Positions 17,978 to 28,558 are shown, numbered from the stretch's first letter. The stretch is DNA of 64,000 bases from [Clostridium] citroniae WAL-17108 (GCF_000233455.1 NZ_JH376422.1:63817-127816); one strand, 5' to 3'. Notes: generated by a model not told the origin, from the sequence alone. Translations and numbers: made by a program.

Positions 17978-19116
17978 TTTATGTCCTCCCAGATCCCTTC
18001 CATCAGCTTCCTGGAATATTCTTCCTGTTTTCCGCTCATGGGCTGGTTATTCTGAAGCTCATAAAGCTCCCCAAACAGTTCCATGGGAGACTTGTGTATC
18101 TCCCCCGCAGTGTCCACGGTCTGCCCGGCCCTGGTACGCCGGTTGTCGTAATCCAGTTTCATTACATTGGGATAAATGGACCGCAGCTTTCCAATGGCAT
18201 CCAGTATATCCTCCTCATCCGTCAATGTAATGTGCAGGTAATCATCCGTGGCGGTCCCTGCATAGAATCCCCGGTCCGTAACCTGGCTGTAGCTGCCTTT
18301 GATCTCCCTCATGTCGTGAAGTGGATGAAGGGGCCTGACGGAAACGGAAACATTCCCCTTTTCAAACAGTTCCACCACGGTCACTGATTTCTTATGTCCT
18401 GCCTCTGAAAAAGAATACTTAAGAGGCGTACCGCAATAGCGCATGGTCTCCCGCCCGATCTTCTGGGGGCCGTGTATGTGCCCCAGGGCCACATAGTCAA
18501 AATCCCGGAACAGGTCTGCACTGACCTGTTCCAGTCCTCCTATGGACAGTTCCTCAGAATCACAGGCCGAAGCACCCATCACAAACTGGTGAGCCATCAG
18601 TATGTTCCGTTCGTCTGCAAAAAAACCTTCTCCGGTTATGTTTTCCAGCACACACCTTACCGCATGGTCAAAGGTCTCTGCCTCCCGGCCGGGATAGCAC
18701 CGCCTCACAACCGCAGGCTTTACAAAGGGAAGCATGTACACGGATACGCTTCCATATTGGTCATTCATCCGCACCGGCTCCACATGCCCGTCAAACACAG
18801 GCGACATGTACACGCCCCGTCCGGCCATAAGCTGCGCCCCGAAGGCCAGACGCTCGGGACTGTCGTGGTTTCCGCTGATCACAAACACAGGCAGATTCCG
18901 GTCCGCCAGACTGGTAAGAAATGCGTCAAAAACCTGCACTGCCTCGGCAGGCGGCACCGGTTTATCATACACATCCCCGGCAATCAGCACGCCATCCGGC
19001 TTTTCCTGGTCTATTATGGACAGGATTTCCTTTAATATATATTTTTGATCCTCCAGCATAGGGAATTCATTGACCCGCTTTCCAATGTGCAGGTCTGAGA
19101 GGTGGATAAACTTCAT
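17974..19116 (-). CDS. sbcD: exonuclease SbcCD subunit D (Mre11-like nuclease)
   Basis: The 380-residue protein is the metallophosphoesterase subunit of SbcCD. The five phosphoesterase motifs are visible: LSDLHIGK, AGDVYDKP, SGNHDSPERL, AHQF and GHIHGPQ; together they bind two Mn ions and cut DNA. The start at 19116 with AAGGAAATGATCC before it gives the canonical MKFIHLSDLHIG N-terminus; the longer frame adds 27 unrelated residues. The TGA overlaps the sbcC TTG start, so the two are translationally coupled. Confidence 0.95.
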   Translation of the reverse strand: MKFIHLSDLHIGKRVNEFPMLEDQKYILKEILSIIDQEKPDGVLIAGDVYDKPVPPAEAVQVFDAFLTSLADRNLPVFVISGNHDSPERLAFGAQLMAGRGVYMSPVFDGHVEPVRMNDQYGSVSVYMLPFVKPAVVRRCYPGREAETFDHAVRCVLENITGEGFFADERNILMAHQFVMGASACDSEELSIGGLEQVSADLFRDFDYVALGHIHGPQKIGRETMRYCGTPLKYSFSEAGHKKSVTVVELFEKGNVSVSVRPLHPLHDMREIKGSYSQVTDRGFYAGTATDDYLHITLTDEEDILDAIGKLRSIYPNVMKLDYDNRRTRAGQTVDTAGEIHKSPMELFGELYELQNNQPMSGKQEEYSRKLMEGIWEDIN

Positions 19117-19269
19117 TTGGATCATTTCCTTTCCGGATTCATTTCTTCCGTTGCCATTCACAGGTGCCCTGGGAACAGCTACTTCTTCCATCATCATATC
19201 ATAAAATCCTGGATTCCGGGTAGAAATTTCCTCACCCCTGTGTTACACTTGTGGCGAGGTGAATATAAG

Positions 19270-19506
19270 ATGAATCCAATGCTATTATTACAGCTGAAAC
19301 CAGCCTGGGAACAATTTAAGACCAATCATCCCAAGCTTATGAACTTTGTAAAAGCCGCTTCCAAAGACGGCTTTATGGACGAAGGTACCCTGATCGAGAT
19401 CAGCATTACCAACAGTTCAGGCAAGACCATTGCCTCCAATGTGCGCGTGAAACAGGAGGATCTCACATTCCTCACCACGTTCAAAAGCGTGCTGGAGGAC
19501 GAGTAA
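19270..19506 (+). CDS. small conserved hypothetical protein
   Basis: The 78-residue protein starts at an ATG preceded by CGAGGTG and is divergent from sbcD. Residues PAWEQFKTNHPKLMNFVKAASKDGFMDEGTLIEISI suggest an amphipathic helical N-terminal half, and the rest alternates like a small beta sheet. There is no signal or membrane segment. The composition (balanced Lys and Glu, good codon phasing, own ribosome site and terminator) supports a real gene. I do not recognise a named family. Confidence 0.75.
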   Translation: MNPMLLLQLKPAWEQFKTNHPKLMNFVKAASKDGFMDEGTLIEISITNSSGKTIASNVRVKQEDLTFLTTFKSVLEDE

Positions 19507-19527
19507 AGGCGGGGATATCCCCGCCTT
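19506..19527. terminator. bidirectional terminator-like palindrome
   Basis: A perfect palindrome with arms AAGGCGGGGAT and ATCCCCGCCTT overlaps the stop codon of the plus-strand gene and lies 13 bp from the end of the convergent HPr gene. There is no long T run on either side. Confidence 0.6.
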
Positions 19528-19539
19528 ACAATTCAGATG

Positions 19540-19797
19540 CTATAAATACTCCCCGCAAAATACGGCTATCTGCCCCAATATCTCCTCCTCATCGCTGCCA
19601 TCCACCAAAAATTCCAGTTCATCTCCCTGATTGGCATACAGGTTCATGACGGAAAACACTTCCTTTCCGTTTGCCCTGCGTTCTTTGTTCCTGACCTCTA
19701 CGGTACTCTCCGCATCACGGCATATCTTTGCCAGATATACGGCGATCCTGGCGTGGAGCCCGTCCCTGCTTATGATCAAATGTTTATATGTTTCCAT
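19540..19797 (-). CDS. HPr-family phosphocarrier protein
   Basis: At 85 residues from the ATG at 19797 this is the length of a normal HPr. The phosphorylation site is kept (DGLHARIA, His15 in family numbering). The regulatory Ser46 segment, usually LKSIMGVMSL, reads GKEVFSVMNL, so the HPr-kinase target is Glu. That would block HPr kinase control and may mimic the phosphorylated state. It is the last gene of the PTS operon and overlaps the PRD regulator gene by 14 nt, so it probably feeds phosphate to this operon's EIIA/EIIB or to the regulator. Its ribosome site (GAAGG, 4 nt away) is modest. Confidence 0.88.
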   Translation of the reverse strand: METYKHLIISRDGLHARIAVYLAKICRDAESTVEVRNKERRANGKEVFSVMNLYANQGDELEFLVDGSDEEEILGQIAVFCGEYL

Positions 19798-21718
19798 AAA
19801 ACCTTCTTTCCAGTATCGCCTCAATAAACTCCTCATACGTGTTGCTCTGCAGGACCTTATCCAGGTTCTGATACTCCAGCAGAAGGACGATCAGATTGTC
19901 GAATATTTCATGGAACAGCTCCCGGTCCTCCCTGTTAATGGCAAACAAAAGCACCACATTTACCATATGCTCGGCCCACGCAATAGGTTTATCGCTGAGC
20001 AGGATATACATCCCAGTCCTGTTGGCATCCATTTTCAGGGAATGGGGAACCGCCAGTCTTCCAAATGCAGTGGAGGAATGGGCCTCCCGATCCTCCACCT
20101 CGTGGATGAACTCCCCATCCACATATCCCTGTTCCTCCAATGCCCTGATCATGTAGGCCAGGGCCTGCTTCTGATTCCCGATTTCTCCGTTTTTGCAGAA
20201 CAACTCAGGGGAGGTGATCTGCATAAGCATTTTTCTCAGGCGCTCCAGCTTCTTCGCCTGTTTAACCTCGGAAATTTTCCTGCGTATGGATGACAAGTCC
20301 CGCTCAGGTAAAAATGGATTGACCTGAACCACATGGTCCCACTGCGCCGGGTCCACTGCAATGGTAGAGATGATCATATCCTCGCGTTTTGCCATGGACA
20401 GTTCAGACGGCTTTGTCACCACTGTCTTGATCACCAGATCCTCCGAGAAGCTGCCTGCAATCTTCTCCATCATAATATCCGCCATATCGTAATACTGGGG
20501 AGACAAAAGGATACACCCCAGCTTGTCCTTCTGGTTTTCATAGGTTTCCAGGTTTCCGCCAATGTGAAGGGCAATATAGGCGATCTCATCCTCGTCCACC
20601 TTATATCCGGTCAGCTGGCTGAGGCAATTGGCCACACCCACCGCACATTCAAATATAAGAGGACAGGAATTTTTAATATGCTCTGTCAAAGGATTCTTAG
20701 TCGTATATTGATTTTCCATCCTACGAAGCAGGTTGTGGATATGTATGGTGAACTTGACGACAAACTCATCATTTTCCGTATCAATAAAATAATTTTCATT
20801 CAGGTACACTAGGACCCGGTCCACTATGTCCAGGCATTCCGGTTCAATAAATTCCCTGATATTCTCATGGTTCAGCATATCATAATCCACCTTCATCAGA
20901 TGGCTGATGAGCAGAGAGGTAAGCTCCTCGATCTCCTGCTCCGTAAACCGGATGGAAAACGCCTGCTCAATCCGGTCTGCAATCTGTTCCGAAAGCTCCA
21001 TCTCCCGTATGCCGTACCGGCGCCGTTCAGCCATATGGGTACGGAAAGTGCAGTTTTTTCTGATGCGGTCCATGCTGATTACCACATCCAGTATCAGATT
21101 GACCATGGCGTAATCATTGATAAAATAATGGTATTTTTTACACTCTGTCAGGATGATGTCTCTAAGCTCTTCCAGATCATAATCGGGAAATGCGTTCTGA
21201 ACCACATCCAGGCTCAATATATTTTTATTGAATTCCTCATACAAAATGGAACTTAAAAGCCTTCGCTTATCCAGTTCCCGTCCTTCCATGGATACCTTCT
21301 GAGTCACCACATTGGCATATAGTCCATATTCCTTGAGCTTTTTCCTCACTTTGACCATGTCTTTTTTCAGGGTCTCGTAGCTTACAAATATCTTTTCGCT
21401 GATATCATAGAGGTCAATGCCCTGCCCCCCTTCACTGTCCCTGGTGAGAAGTTCTGTAATGATATAGTTAACCCGTTCTCCGGGAGTCTCGGGCACACTT
21501 CTTACCTGATGGGCCAGCAGTGCCTTTCCCCTCTCCCTCTGTATCATATATCCTTTCCTGGATCCTTCGATCAGATTATTCTCAAAATAATTGATTTCTC
21601 CTATATAGTTCTTTACACTGCGCTCCGATATATGAAGCTGAAGGGAAAGCTGCTTTGCAGTCTGCCATTCCTCCTGATTCACAAGGATCTTAATAAGTGC
21701 CAGATGTTTCTCCCTCAT
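19784..21718 (-). CDS. PRD-containing PTS-regulated transcriptional activator (LicR/MtlR type)
   Basis: The 644-residue protein has an N-terminal winged-helix pair (residues 1-130; EWQTAKQLSLQLHISERSVKNYI is the first helix-turn-helix), two PTS regulation domains (about 180-400, with conserved His in MKVDYDMLNHENI and ALHIGGNL), an EIIB-like segment (about 405-500) and a C-terminal EIIA domain (about 510-640, with the active His in RLAVPHSLKM). The EIIB-like part lacks the phosphorylatable Cys in its usual loop, as in some LicR proteins. It probably activates this PTS operon when its PRDs are phosphorylated by HPr and its EIIA/EIIB signals are relieved by sugar. It lies in the operon between the exporter and HPr genes. 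Confidence 0.9.
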   Translation of the reverse strand: MREKHLALIKILVNQEEWQTAKQLSLQLHISERSVKNYIGEINYFENNLIEGSRKGYMIQRERGKALLAHQVRSVPETPGERVNYIITELLTRDSEGGQGIDLYDISEKIFVSYETLKKDMVKVRKKLKEYGLYANVVTQKVSMEGRELDKRRLLSSILYEEFNKNILSLDVVQNAFPDYDLEELRDIILTECKKYHYFINDYAMVNLILDVVISMDRIRKNCTFRTHMAERRRYGIREMELSEQIADRIEQAFSIRFTEQEIEELTSLLISHLMKVDYDMLNHENIREFIEPECLDIVDRVLVYLNENYFIDTENDEFVVKFTIHIHNLLRRMENQYTTKNPLTEHIKNSCPLIFECAVGVANCLSQLTGYKVDEDEIAYIALHIGGNLETYENQKDKLGCILLSPQYYDMADIMMEKIAGSFSEDLVIKTVVTKPSELSMAKREDMIISTIAVDPAQWDHVVQVNPFLPERDLSSIRRKISEVKQAKKLERLRKMLMQITSPELFCKNGEIGNQKQALAYMIRALEEQGYVDGEFIHEVEDREAHSSTAFGRLAVPHSLKMDANRTGMYILLSDKPIAWAEHMVNVVLLFAINREDRELFHEIFDNLIVLLLEYQNLDKVLQSNTYEEFIEAILERRFYGNI

Positions 21719-21734
21719 GTTTCTTTACCCCCGA

Positions 21735-22607
21735 CTATCTGTTCAGCACCACAATTGCTCCCAGTATACAGATAACCCCTGATGCCCCGTAGAAATCCAT
21801 GGATTCCCCCAGCACAGCCACTCCAAGAAAGGAGGCAACCGCTGGTTCTATGGATGCAATCACGGAAACTCTTCCGGCCTCCATATACTTAAGGGCCGTG
21901 TTGTAGGACAGGTATGAAAAAATATTACACACACAGGCTGATACCACAAGTACCACTCCCAGCTGCGGGTACTGACTTATACTATATACCATATGTTTCA
22001 TATCTGCAAGAAAACATCCCGCTGCTGCGGCAGTTAAAAAGGCATAAAACAGGACTGTCAGAGGATGATACCGTTTCAGCAGCACCCCTGCCACAATACT
22101 GTACATGGCATATCCCAGTGCGGCACCCATGCCCCACAAAAAGGCGTCTGCCGGAAATGTCACCTTTCCCGACATGATCCCGGACACAAACGCACAGCCG
22201 GTAATTGCAAGTAAGACAGCCACCAGCTTTCTCGAGGAAAGTTTTTCTTTTAATACAGGCACTGCTATCAGGGTTACAAAAACCGGTGATGTATATAACA
22301 GTACTGCTGCTGCCGACATGGATGATCTCTCTATGGCAATTCCATAACTCACATTAAAAAACAGCAAACACAGGATTCCCGCCACCCCCAACCATATAAG
22401 GTCCCCCGCCCTAACCCTGAACAGGTTCCTGCCCCTGATCAAAAAACAGATTCCCAGGATCGCCGCTGCGATCACCATCCTGGATACGGTCAGTTCCAGA
22501 GAACGGATACCATAGCCTGAAACCACATTTACAAACAGGCCGATGGTGCCCCACATACACCCCGCCGCTGCCGCATACATAGCGGCTTTCTTTCTATTTC
22601 CACTCAT
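21735..22607 (-). CDS. EamA/DMT-family transporter
   Basis: The 290-residue protein has ten hydrophobic segments arranged as two EamA repeats, the second beginning around AFLWGMGAALGYAMYSI. Typical motifs are GCMWGTIGLFVN near the N-terminus and SIEPAVASFLGVAVLGESM in the last helices. The start at 22607 has AGAGGGAG upstream; the longer frame is rejected. These proteins export or import small metabolites and amino acids. Its place between GH1 and the PRD regulator suggests export of an aglycone or by-product, which is inference only. Confidence 0.87.
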   Translation of the reverse strand: MSGNRKKAAMYAAAAGCMWGTIGLFVNVVSGYGIRSLELTVSRMVIAAAILGICFLIRGRNLFRVRAGDLIWLGVAGILCLLFFNVSYGIAIERSSMSAAAVLLYTSPVFVTLIAVPVLKEKLSSRKLVAVLLAITGCAFVSGIMSGKVTFPADAFLWGMGAALGYAMYSIVAGVLLKRYHPLTVLFYAFLTAAAAGCFLADMKHMVYSISQYPQLGVVLVVSACVCNIFSYLSYNTALKYMEAGRVSVIASIEPAVASFLGVAVLGESMDFYGASGVICILGAIVVLNR

Positions 22608-22644
22608 GAAACTCCCTCTGAATTTCTCCCGAAGATGCGCGCTG

Positions 22645-22673
22645 AGGCACCGTCTCCTGTTGAGATGGTGCCT
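22645..22673 (-). terminator. hairpin between GH1 and EamA genes
   Basis: GGCACC(A)TCTC pairs with (G)GAGA(C)GGTGCC around a short loop, a few bases after the GH1 stop codon. No T run follows, so it may be a processing or stability hairpin and not a full terminator. Confidence 0.45.
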
Positions 22674-22680
22674 TCTGGCA

Positions 22681-24120
<1,440 letters not shown>

Positions 24121-24498
24121 TTACACCTCTGCTTTTTCTTCCAGTTTAGATATCCTGTCATCCAGTTTTCTATACATAGAGATTATTTTTTTTGCCAGGT
24201 TCATCTCCGTACAAATGGTCATCACTGTGTCCTGGGCATGGGTAAACAAAAGGGAATATTCGTATTTTTTCCCGCCTGCCTCGGACTGCACCACCTCGGT
24301 CTGGAAAATATGGGCCTGGCGCAGTTCTTCCCTGGCCTCCTTAAGCTTATCCTCCGCCTGATCATAAAGCCCCTCCGCCGCATGGTCCAGGGCCTCCATA
24401 ATCAGGTTTCTGGCATCCCCTGCATGAATCACGATCTGCATGGCAATGGATGCCATTTTCTCTCTCTCTTCTTCATAGCTGCTCATTGTTTCGCACAT
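24121..24498 (-). CDS. PTS lactose/cellobiose-family EIIA component
   Basis: The 125-residue helical protein accepts phosphate from HPr and passes it to EIIB. The family pattern is clear: ASIAMQIVIHAGDARNLIMEAL, AREELRQAHIFQTEVVQSEAGG, and SLLFTHAQDTVMT with the active His in THAQD. Length and trimer-forming helices are typical. AAGAGGAG precedes its start. It lies between the EIIC and GH1 genes. Confidence 0.94.
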   Translation of the reverse strand: MCETMSSYEEEREKMASIAMQIVIHAGDARNLIMEALDHAAEGLYDQAEDKLKEAREELRQAHIFQTEVVQSEAGGKKYEYSLLFTHAQDTVMTICTEMNLAKKIISMYRKLDDRISKLEEKAEV

Positions 24499-24513
24499 AA
24501 TTCGCTCCTCTTA

Positions 24514-25743
24514 TTAATCGTTTTCTTCCATCTCCAGCTTTAACTGTTGTCTGTCATAAATTTTAAAGAAGGGGAAGAAGATGGCAGTTGCAGCAGCCAG
24601 GTTGATGGCAGTAAGCACCAGTCCGGAAAGACTGTGGTTCACAAGCCAGGAACTGATGAATACCGGGCAGTACCACATATTAAACACTTCCACAGGGATT
24701 GCCACAAGCCCTGTTGCCTGGGCAAGGTAAGTGATAATAGGAAGTACGATTGCCGTGATCCACATAGGGATCATCAGCAATGGATTCCAGGCCACACAGC
24801 CAAATACCACCGGCTCATTGATATTGAGAATACTCGGCACAATAGAAGCCTTGCCCAATGCCTTTAACTGCCTGGAGGCTGCAAAAAGCAGCATAATGGA
24901 CAGGGGAAGGGTTGCCCCGCGCCCGCCCAGGCTGAGCCATGCGTATACCGCCTCGTTGGTAAAGGGCTGTGAAGCGCTCATACCGGCTGCCAGTGCATCT
25001 GCATTGGCAGTGATGGCCACCAGTGCGATCGGGTTGATGATCGGCTGGAACACCCAGCCGCTGATACCCATGGAATACAGGATGGTAGGGATCAGATACA
25101 GCAAAATCATACCGGGAAGAGACTGGGCAATGTTGTTTAACGGTGCAAAGAAGTTCACAATAAACGCATACAGATCAAAATGCATCTGGATCACCACCAG
25201 CCAACCGATCAGCACAACGGAGGCAATGGGAAGCATGGAGTCAAACCACTCCTTCACAAAATCCGGTATCACGGAATCCTGTTTAAAAAAGGTGAATTTT
25301 CCATACAGGTTCATGATAAACGCGGTAAACAGTCCGGCTACGATCGCCACAAACATGCCGCCTGCACCAAATGCTGAAAACTGGTACACATAACCGGCAT
25401 CTGTAATCTCCGGATTCACGAGGATCATGAACAGGGCCACGCCGGTAAATCCGGCAATCAGTTTCATCTTGTGGTTCTTCTTAAGTTCCAGCACATAATA
25501 GGGGATCAGAAATACCATAAAAATAGATATGAGCCCAAATGTATAGTCCCTTAGACTGGTCAGCACAGGAAGTGCCGGAATAAAATTCTTAATAACATTG
25601 TATATGGTGATAAGGGAACCCACAAGTACCATGGGAAGTGTTTTGATAATGGCCTTCTGCATGGCAGAGAGCCAGGCGTTACCTGTTAATTCTTCCATTT
25701 TCGGGGCAACCACATCACCCATCCAGTTCATAAACCGTTCCAT
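24514..25743 (-). CDS. PTS lactose/cellobiose-family EIIC permease
   Basis: The 409-residue membrane protein translocates a disaccharide or beta-glucoside while it is phosphorylated. It has about ten hydrophobic segments and the substrate-site region INEPVVFGCVAWNPLLMIPMW, which corresponds to the conserved NEPV/FG motif of EIIC proteins. GGGAGG precedes its start. It lies 15 nt after EIIB. The actual sugar is not determinable; the linked GH1 implies a beta-glucoside-like compound. Confidence 0.93.
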   Translation of the reverse strand: MERFMNWMGDVVAPKMEELTGNAWLSAMQKAIIKTLPMVLVGSLITIYNVIKNFIPALPVLTSLRDYTFGLISIFMVFLIPYYVLELKKNHKMKLIAGFTGVALFMILVNPEITDAGYVYQFSAFGAGGMFVAIVAGLFTAFIMNLYGKFTFFKQDSVIPDFVKEWFDSMLPIASVVLIGWLVVIQMHFDLYAFIVNFFAPLNNIAQSLPGMILLYLIPTILYSMGISGWVFQPIINPIALVAITANADALAAGMSASQPFTNEAVYAWLSLGGRGATLPLSIMLLFAASRQLKALGKASIVPSILNINEPVVFGCVAWNPLLMIPMWITAIVLPIITYLAQATGLVAIPVEVFNMWYCPVFISSWLVNHSLSGLVLTAINLAAATAIFFPFFKIYDRQQLKLEMEEND

Positions 25744-25757
25744 ACCTTAACCTCCCT

Positions 25758-26063
25758 CTAGTCCATTAGTTCCAATGCCTGCTTTAATACGGACTCTCCG
25801 TCCAGGGTCGCGTAATATTTCCGTTCAATGATCATTGCCTTCACACCCAGATCCCTTACCTCTTCCTCAATCTCGGCAAATTTATGCTTTAGATGCGGGC
25901 CGATGAGCAAAACTCCCACCCCATCAATGTTTTCCATAATCTCCGTATCGCTGACAGCCCGGATACTGATATCCAGCCCTTGTTTCTGTGCCGCCTTTCT
26001 CATTTTCTGGGCTATGAACCCGCTGGAAGCCCCTGCTCCGCAGGCAAGTAAAATGTTCTTCAT
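25758..26063 (-). CDS. PTS lactose/cellobiose-family EIIB component
   Basis: The 101-residue protein carries the phosphocysteine loop ILLACGAGASSGFIA (Cys8), which takes phosphate from EIIA and transfers it to the sugar on EIIC. It is the first gene of the operon EIIB-EIIC-EIIA-GH1-EamA-regulator-HPr and starts after AGAGGAG. About 260 nt separate it from its predicted transcription start, with a terminator-like hairpin in between. Confidence 0.93.
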   Translation of the reverse strand: MKNILLACGAGASSGFIAQKMRKAAQKQGLDISIRAVSDTEIMENIDGVGVLLIGPHLKHKFAEIEEEVRDLGVKAMIIERKYYATLDGESVLKQALELMD

Positions 26064-26191
26064 GTATTTCTCCTCTCTGATGTCTCTGTCCCATCAGCAG
26101 TTATTTGATATCCTAAGTATAACGGAAGATCCCGCCCGGCACAAATCTTCGATTTCACGGAAAGGATGCAAAAAAATACCCGCTTCCACAC

Positions 26192-26253
26192 AAAAAAAAC
26201 ACCGGAGCAGCAATGGCGGCGCCGGCATATCCGCGGCATGGCCATTGTTCTCC
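26192..26253 (-). terminator. leader terminator (candidate attenuator) upstream of the EIIB operon
   Basis: On the minus strand GGAG...CAATGGC pairs with GCC(A)TTG...CTCC around a GC-rich loop, and GGTG plus eight Ts follow. It lies downstream of the promoter at 26331-26359 and about 130 nt before the EIIB start, so transcription of the whole operon must pass it. The leader before it contains no LicT-type RAT sequence that I can see. It could also act as the end of the MFS transcript. Confidence 0.65.
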
Positions 26254-26330
26254 CGTGCTCTTTTAGTTCAGTTTTATCAATGTGAAACATCACCATCTTC
26301 TGAGTGCAGCTGTGTATCTTCCGTTGTCTT

Positions 26331-26359
26331 AAAATAAAGAGCCCTGACTCAATTGTCAA
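26331..26359 (-). promoter_or_regulatory. promoter of the EIIB-EIIC-EIIA operon
   Basis: On the minus strand TTGACA (26354-26359) and TATTTT (26331-26336) are separated by 17 bp. The -10 is imperfect, which fits a promoter needing an activator such as the LicR-type protein encoded in the operon. Confidence 0.6.
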
Positions 26360-26438
26360 GACTCTCCATCCAACCTTAATAATTCCTTCACTGAAGTGTA
26401 AAAATGCCCTTTCTTACCGGAAATTTCATATTCCGCAT

Positions 26439-27677
26439 TTAACTTTTATGTATAATTTCCAAAAATTTCCCATTTTCTACCATGTAATACAGGGCAGCTG
26501 CCCCGCTTCCGGCCACTGCAATGACAGCTAGAACCAGATATCCCTGCCCCATCCCGGCACCTGCAGCTATCTTTCCGGTAACTATGGGAAATGTGGTCAT
26601 TCCCACCGCATACACGGCCTGAAAGAATCCCATAGCCGTAGACCTCTGCTCCCCGGGCACCCCCTGCATTGCCTCCGAGGTGGCGTAGGAAAACAGGATT
26701 CCCGTGGCCATGCCGGGCAGCACCTGAAGTGCCAGAAGAAAGGGAATGCTCCCGGCCACCGGCACCATAAGGCAATAAAAGGCCACTGCCAGCAATACGG
26801 CCGGGATCCAGAACCTGGGCCCTTTTTTTGTACAGAAATCAGATGAGGCCATGGCTGCAAACACTACTGCCGACAGCATATACAAAATGGATGAAACTCC
26901 TACGATCCCATTGGATGCGCCGATGTTCTTAAGGATCTGGTTGGTAAAGGACATGGTGGTGGTCAGCTGGATCCCCTGCTGGATCAGGGCGATCATGGAA
27001 AACATGATGATACGTTTTCCCCTGCACACCTTAAGGAGCTGCGCAGGTGAAAGATTTCCCCTCCCGGGCCTAAGCTCTCCTCCCGGTTCCTTTAAAAACA
27101 AGGCCAGCACAAATGCCAGCGTTCCCGCACCCACGCTGAGCGCGCAGATCTTCCCCATGCCGATCCTGGAATAGCACAGCGTGCTGGCCACAAATCCCAG
27201 AAGCATCCCCAGGTTATTAAAGAGCACGATCCTGCTGGTAGCCTTTTGCTGGTCCTGGGGATATTTCCCGGTGTAAAATACCATAAAAGAGATCCACATG
27301 GCGGAAGCCAGCCCTGACAGCAGGTTGGCTGCCAGAAATCCCCTCTCATTACACAGGCATACCCGAAACAGGGATGCGCTGCCTGAGGCCAGTGCTCCGG
27401 CCATGATAAAGGGCTTATGCCGCCCCAGCCGGTCTGCGCACACCCCAACCGGAAGGCGCAGGATGAGCTGGGAAATGCCGTAGGCCCCCACCACGGTACC
27501 CACCACGCTGCTGGCAGCGCCGATTCCCGTCAGGTATGTGGTCTGATATGGTATGTATACGTACTGGGCAAACCAGAACAGTGCCACGATTGCCAGAAAA
27601 ATGACCTCCTGCTGACGTGCACCGCGGGCATCCGCTGTGGTCTGCCCTGTCTTCCCCTCCATCATTCTTTGTTCCAT
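26439..27677 (-). CDS. MFS transporter
   Basis: The 412-residue protein has twelve hydrophobic segments. The MFS signature between helices 2 and 3 is visible (GVCADRLGRHKPFIMAG, resembling GxxxDRxGRR). It probably exports a drug-like compound or sugar by proton antiport. Its start overlaps the region after the licT stop (1-nt gap) with AGGTGTGAC upstream, so it is the fourth gene of the beta-glucoside operon. Its role there is unknown; export of an aglycone is possible. Confidence 0.88.
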   Translation of the reverse strand: MEQRMMEGKTGQTTADARGARQQEVIFLAIVALFWFAQYVYIPYQTTYLTGIGAASSVVGTVVGAYGISQLILRLPVGVCADRLGRHKPFIMAGALASGSASLFRVCLCNERGFLAANLLSGLASAMWISFMVFYTGKYPQDQQKATSRIVLFNNLGMLLGFVASTLCYSRIGMGKICALSVGAGTLAFVLALFLKEPGGELRPGRGNLSPAQLLKVCRGKRIIMFSMIALIQQGIQLTTTMSFTNQILKNIGASNGIVGVSSILYMLSAVVFAAMASSDFCTKKGPRFWIPAVLLAVAFYCLMVPVAGSIPFLLALQVLPGMATGILFSYATSEAMQGVPGEQRSTAMGFFQAVYAVGMTTFPIVTGKIAAGAGMGQGYLVLAVIAVAGSGAAALYYMVENGKFLEIIHKS

Positions 27678-27678
27678 G

Positions 27679-28536
27679 TCACACCTGGCCTTTCTGCTGA
27701 ATGGTATCCATCACCCGGTGGATGTGAAGGGTCAGGTAAAGTTCTTCCTGATCCGTAATGGAGACCTTAAACCGTTCCCGTACATAGACCCCTATCTTTT
27801 CCACACACTCCCGTTCCCTTGCGCAGGTTTCCATGATCTGCCGGTACAGGAATGTGTTCCTCTCATCCGGCATCATCTCGCCCTTCATCAGCCTTTGTGC
27901 AAAGAGACGCAGATGGGTCACACAGCGGGTGTATGAGGTGTCTTCCTTATCATATACAATATGGAAACTGTATTTGATAATACTCAGGATATCCTCCACC
28001 ACGCTGTTGATCACCTGGTTCTGGCTGTTATAGGGATTGTCCTGCTGGGCATTGATAAAATGCAGGGCAATATTGCCCGCCTCGTCATCGGGAAGACGGA
28101 CTCCCAGCTTTTCCTCCACCAGATCAAGCGCAAAATTTCCCACTTCAAATTCATGGGGATTAAACTTCCTCATCTCCAGGGTGTAGAAATTCTGGAAAAT
28201 GATCCCATCCTTCACCCTCTGCACCGCATAGGAAAGGTGGTCTGTCAGGGACAGGTAGAGATGGTCCATCAGTTCCATCCCGAACCGCTCCCTTCCATGA
28301 TCGATCACTGTTTTTGCCAGTTCAAAAAACACCCCGTCCGTGTCAGCTGCCAGGCGGATAATATTTCTGGAAATATTCCGGTCCTTCAGTACAAATACTT
28401 TTTCCACTTCCTCTTTCTTCAGCGTACTCCCCGTTGCCTTGTGAAAGCCGATGCCCTTACCCATCAGAATGGCCTCCTGTCCCTCCTCATCCAGAGCCAG
28501 GACCAGTGAATTATTCAACACTTTAACAACCCGCAC
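27679..28536 (-). CDS. licT: BglG/LicT-family transcriptional antiterminator
   Basis: The 285-residue protein binds nascent RNA at a RAT sequence and prevents termination when beta-glucosides are present. The CAT RNA-binding domain covers residues 1-55 (KVLNNSLVLALDEEGQEAILMGKGIGF), followed by PRD1 (about 65-170, MDHLYLSLTDHLSYA) and PRD2 (about 175-285, with YTRCVTHLRLFAQRL and LTLHIHRV). A GTG start is used, with GGGG about 8 nt upstream. The matching RAT is in the leader of this operon (32122-32149), which gives the target directly. Confidence 0.94.
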   Translation of the reverse strand: MRVVKVLNNSLVLALDEEGQEAILMGKGIGFHKATGSTLKKEEVEKVFVLKDRNISRNIIRLAADTDGVFFELAKTVIDHGRERFGMELMDHLYLSLTDHLSYAVQRVKDGIIFQNFYTLEMRKFNPHEFEVGNFALDLVEEKLGVRLPDDEAGNIALHFINAQQDNPYNSQNQVINSVVEDILSIIKYSFHIVYDKEDTSYTRCVTHLRLFAQRLMKGEMMPDERNTFLYRQIMETCARERECVEKIGVYVRERFKVSITDQEELYLTLHIHRVMDTIQQKGQV

Positions 28537-28558
28537 CTTAACATCCCCATCCTTCTGT

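Noticed and set aside
26060..26359. A 99-codon minus-strand frame in the leader of the EIIB operon
   Set aside because: It runs through the promoter and terminator hairpin and has no recognisable domain or convincing ribosome site.
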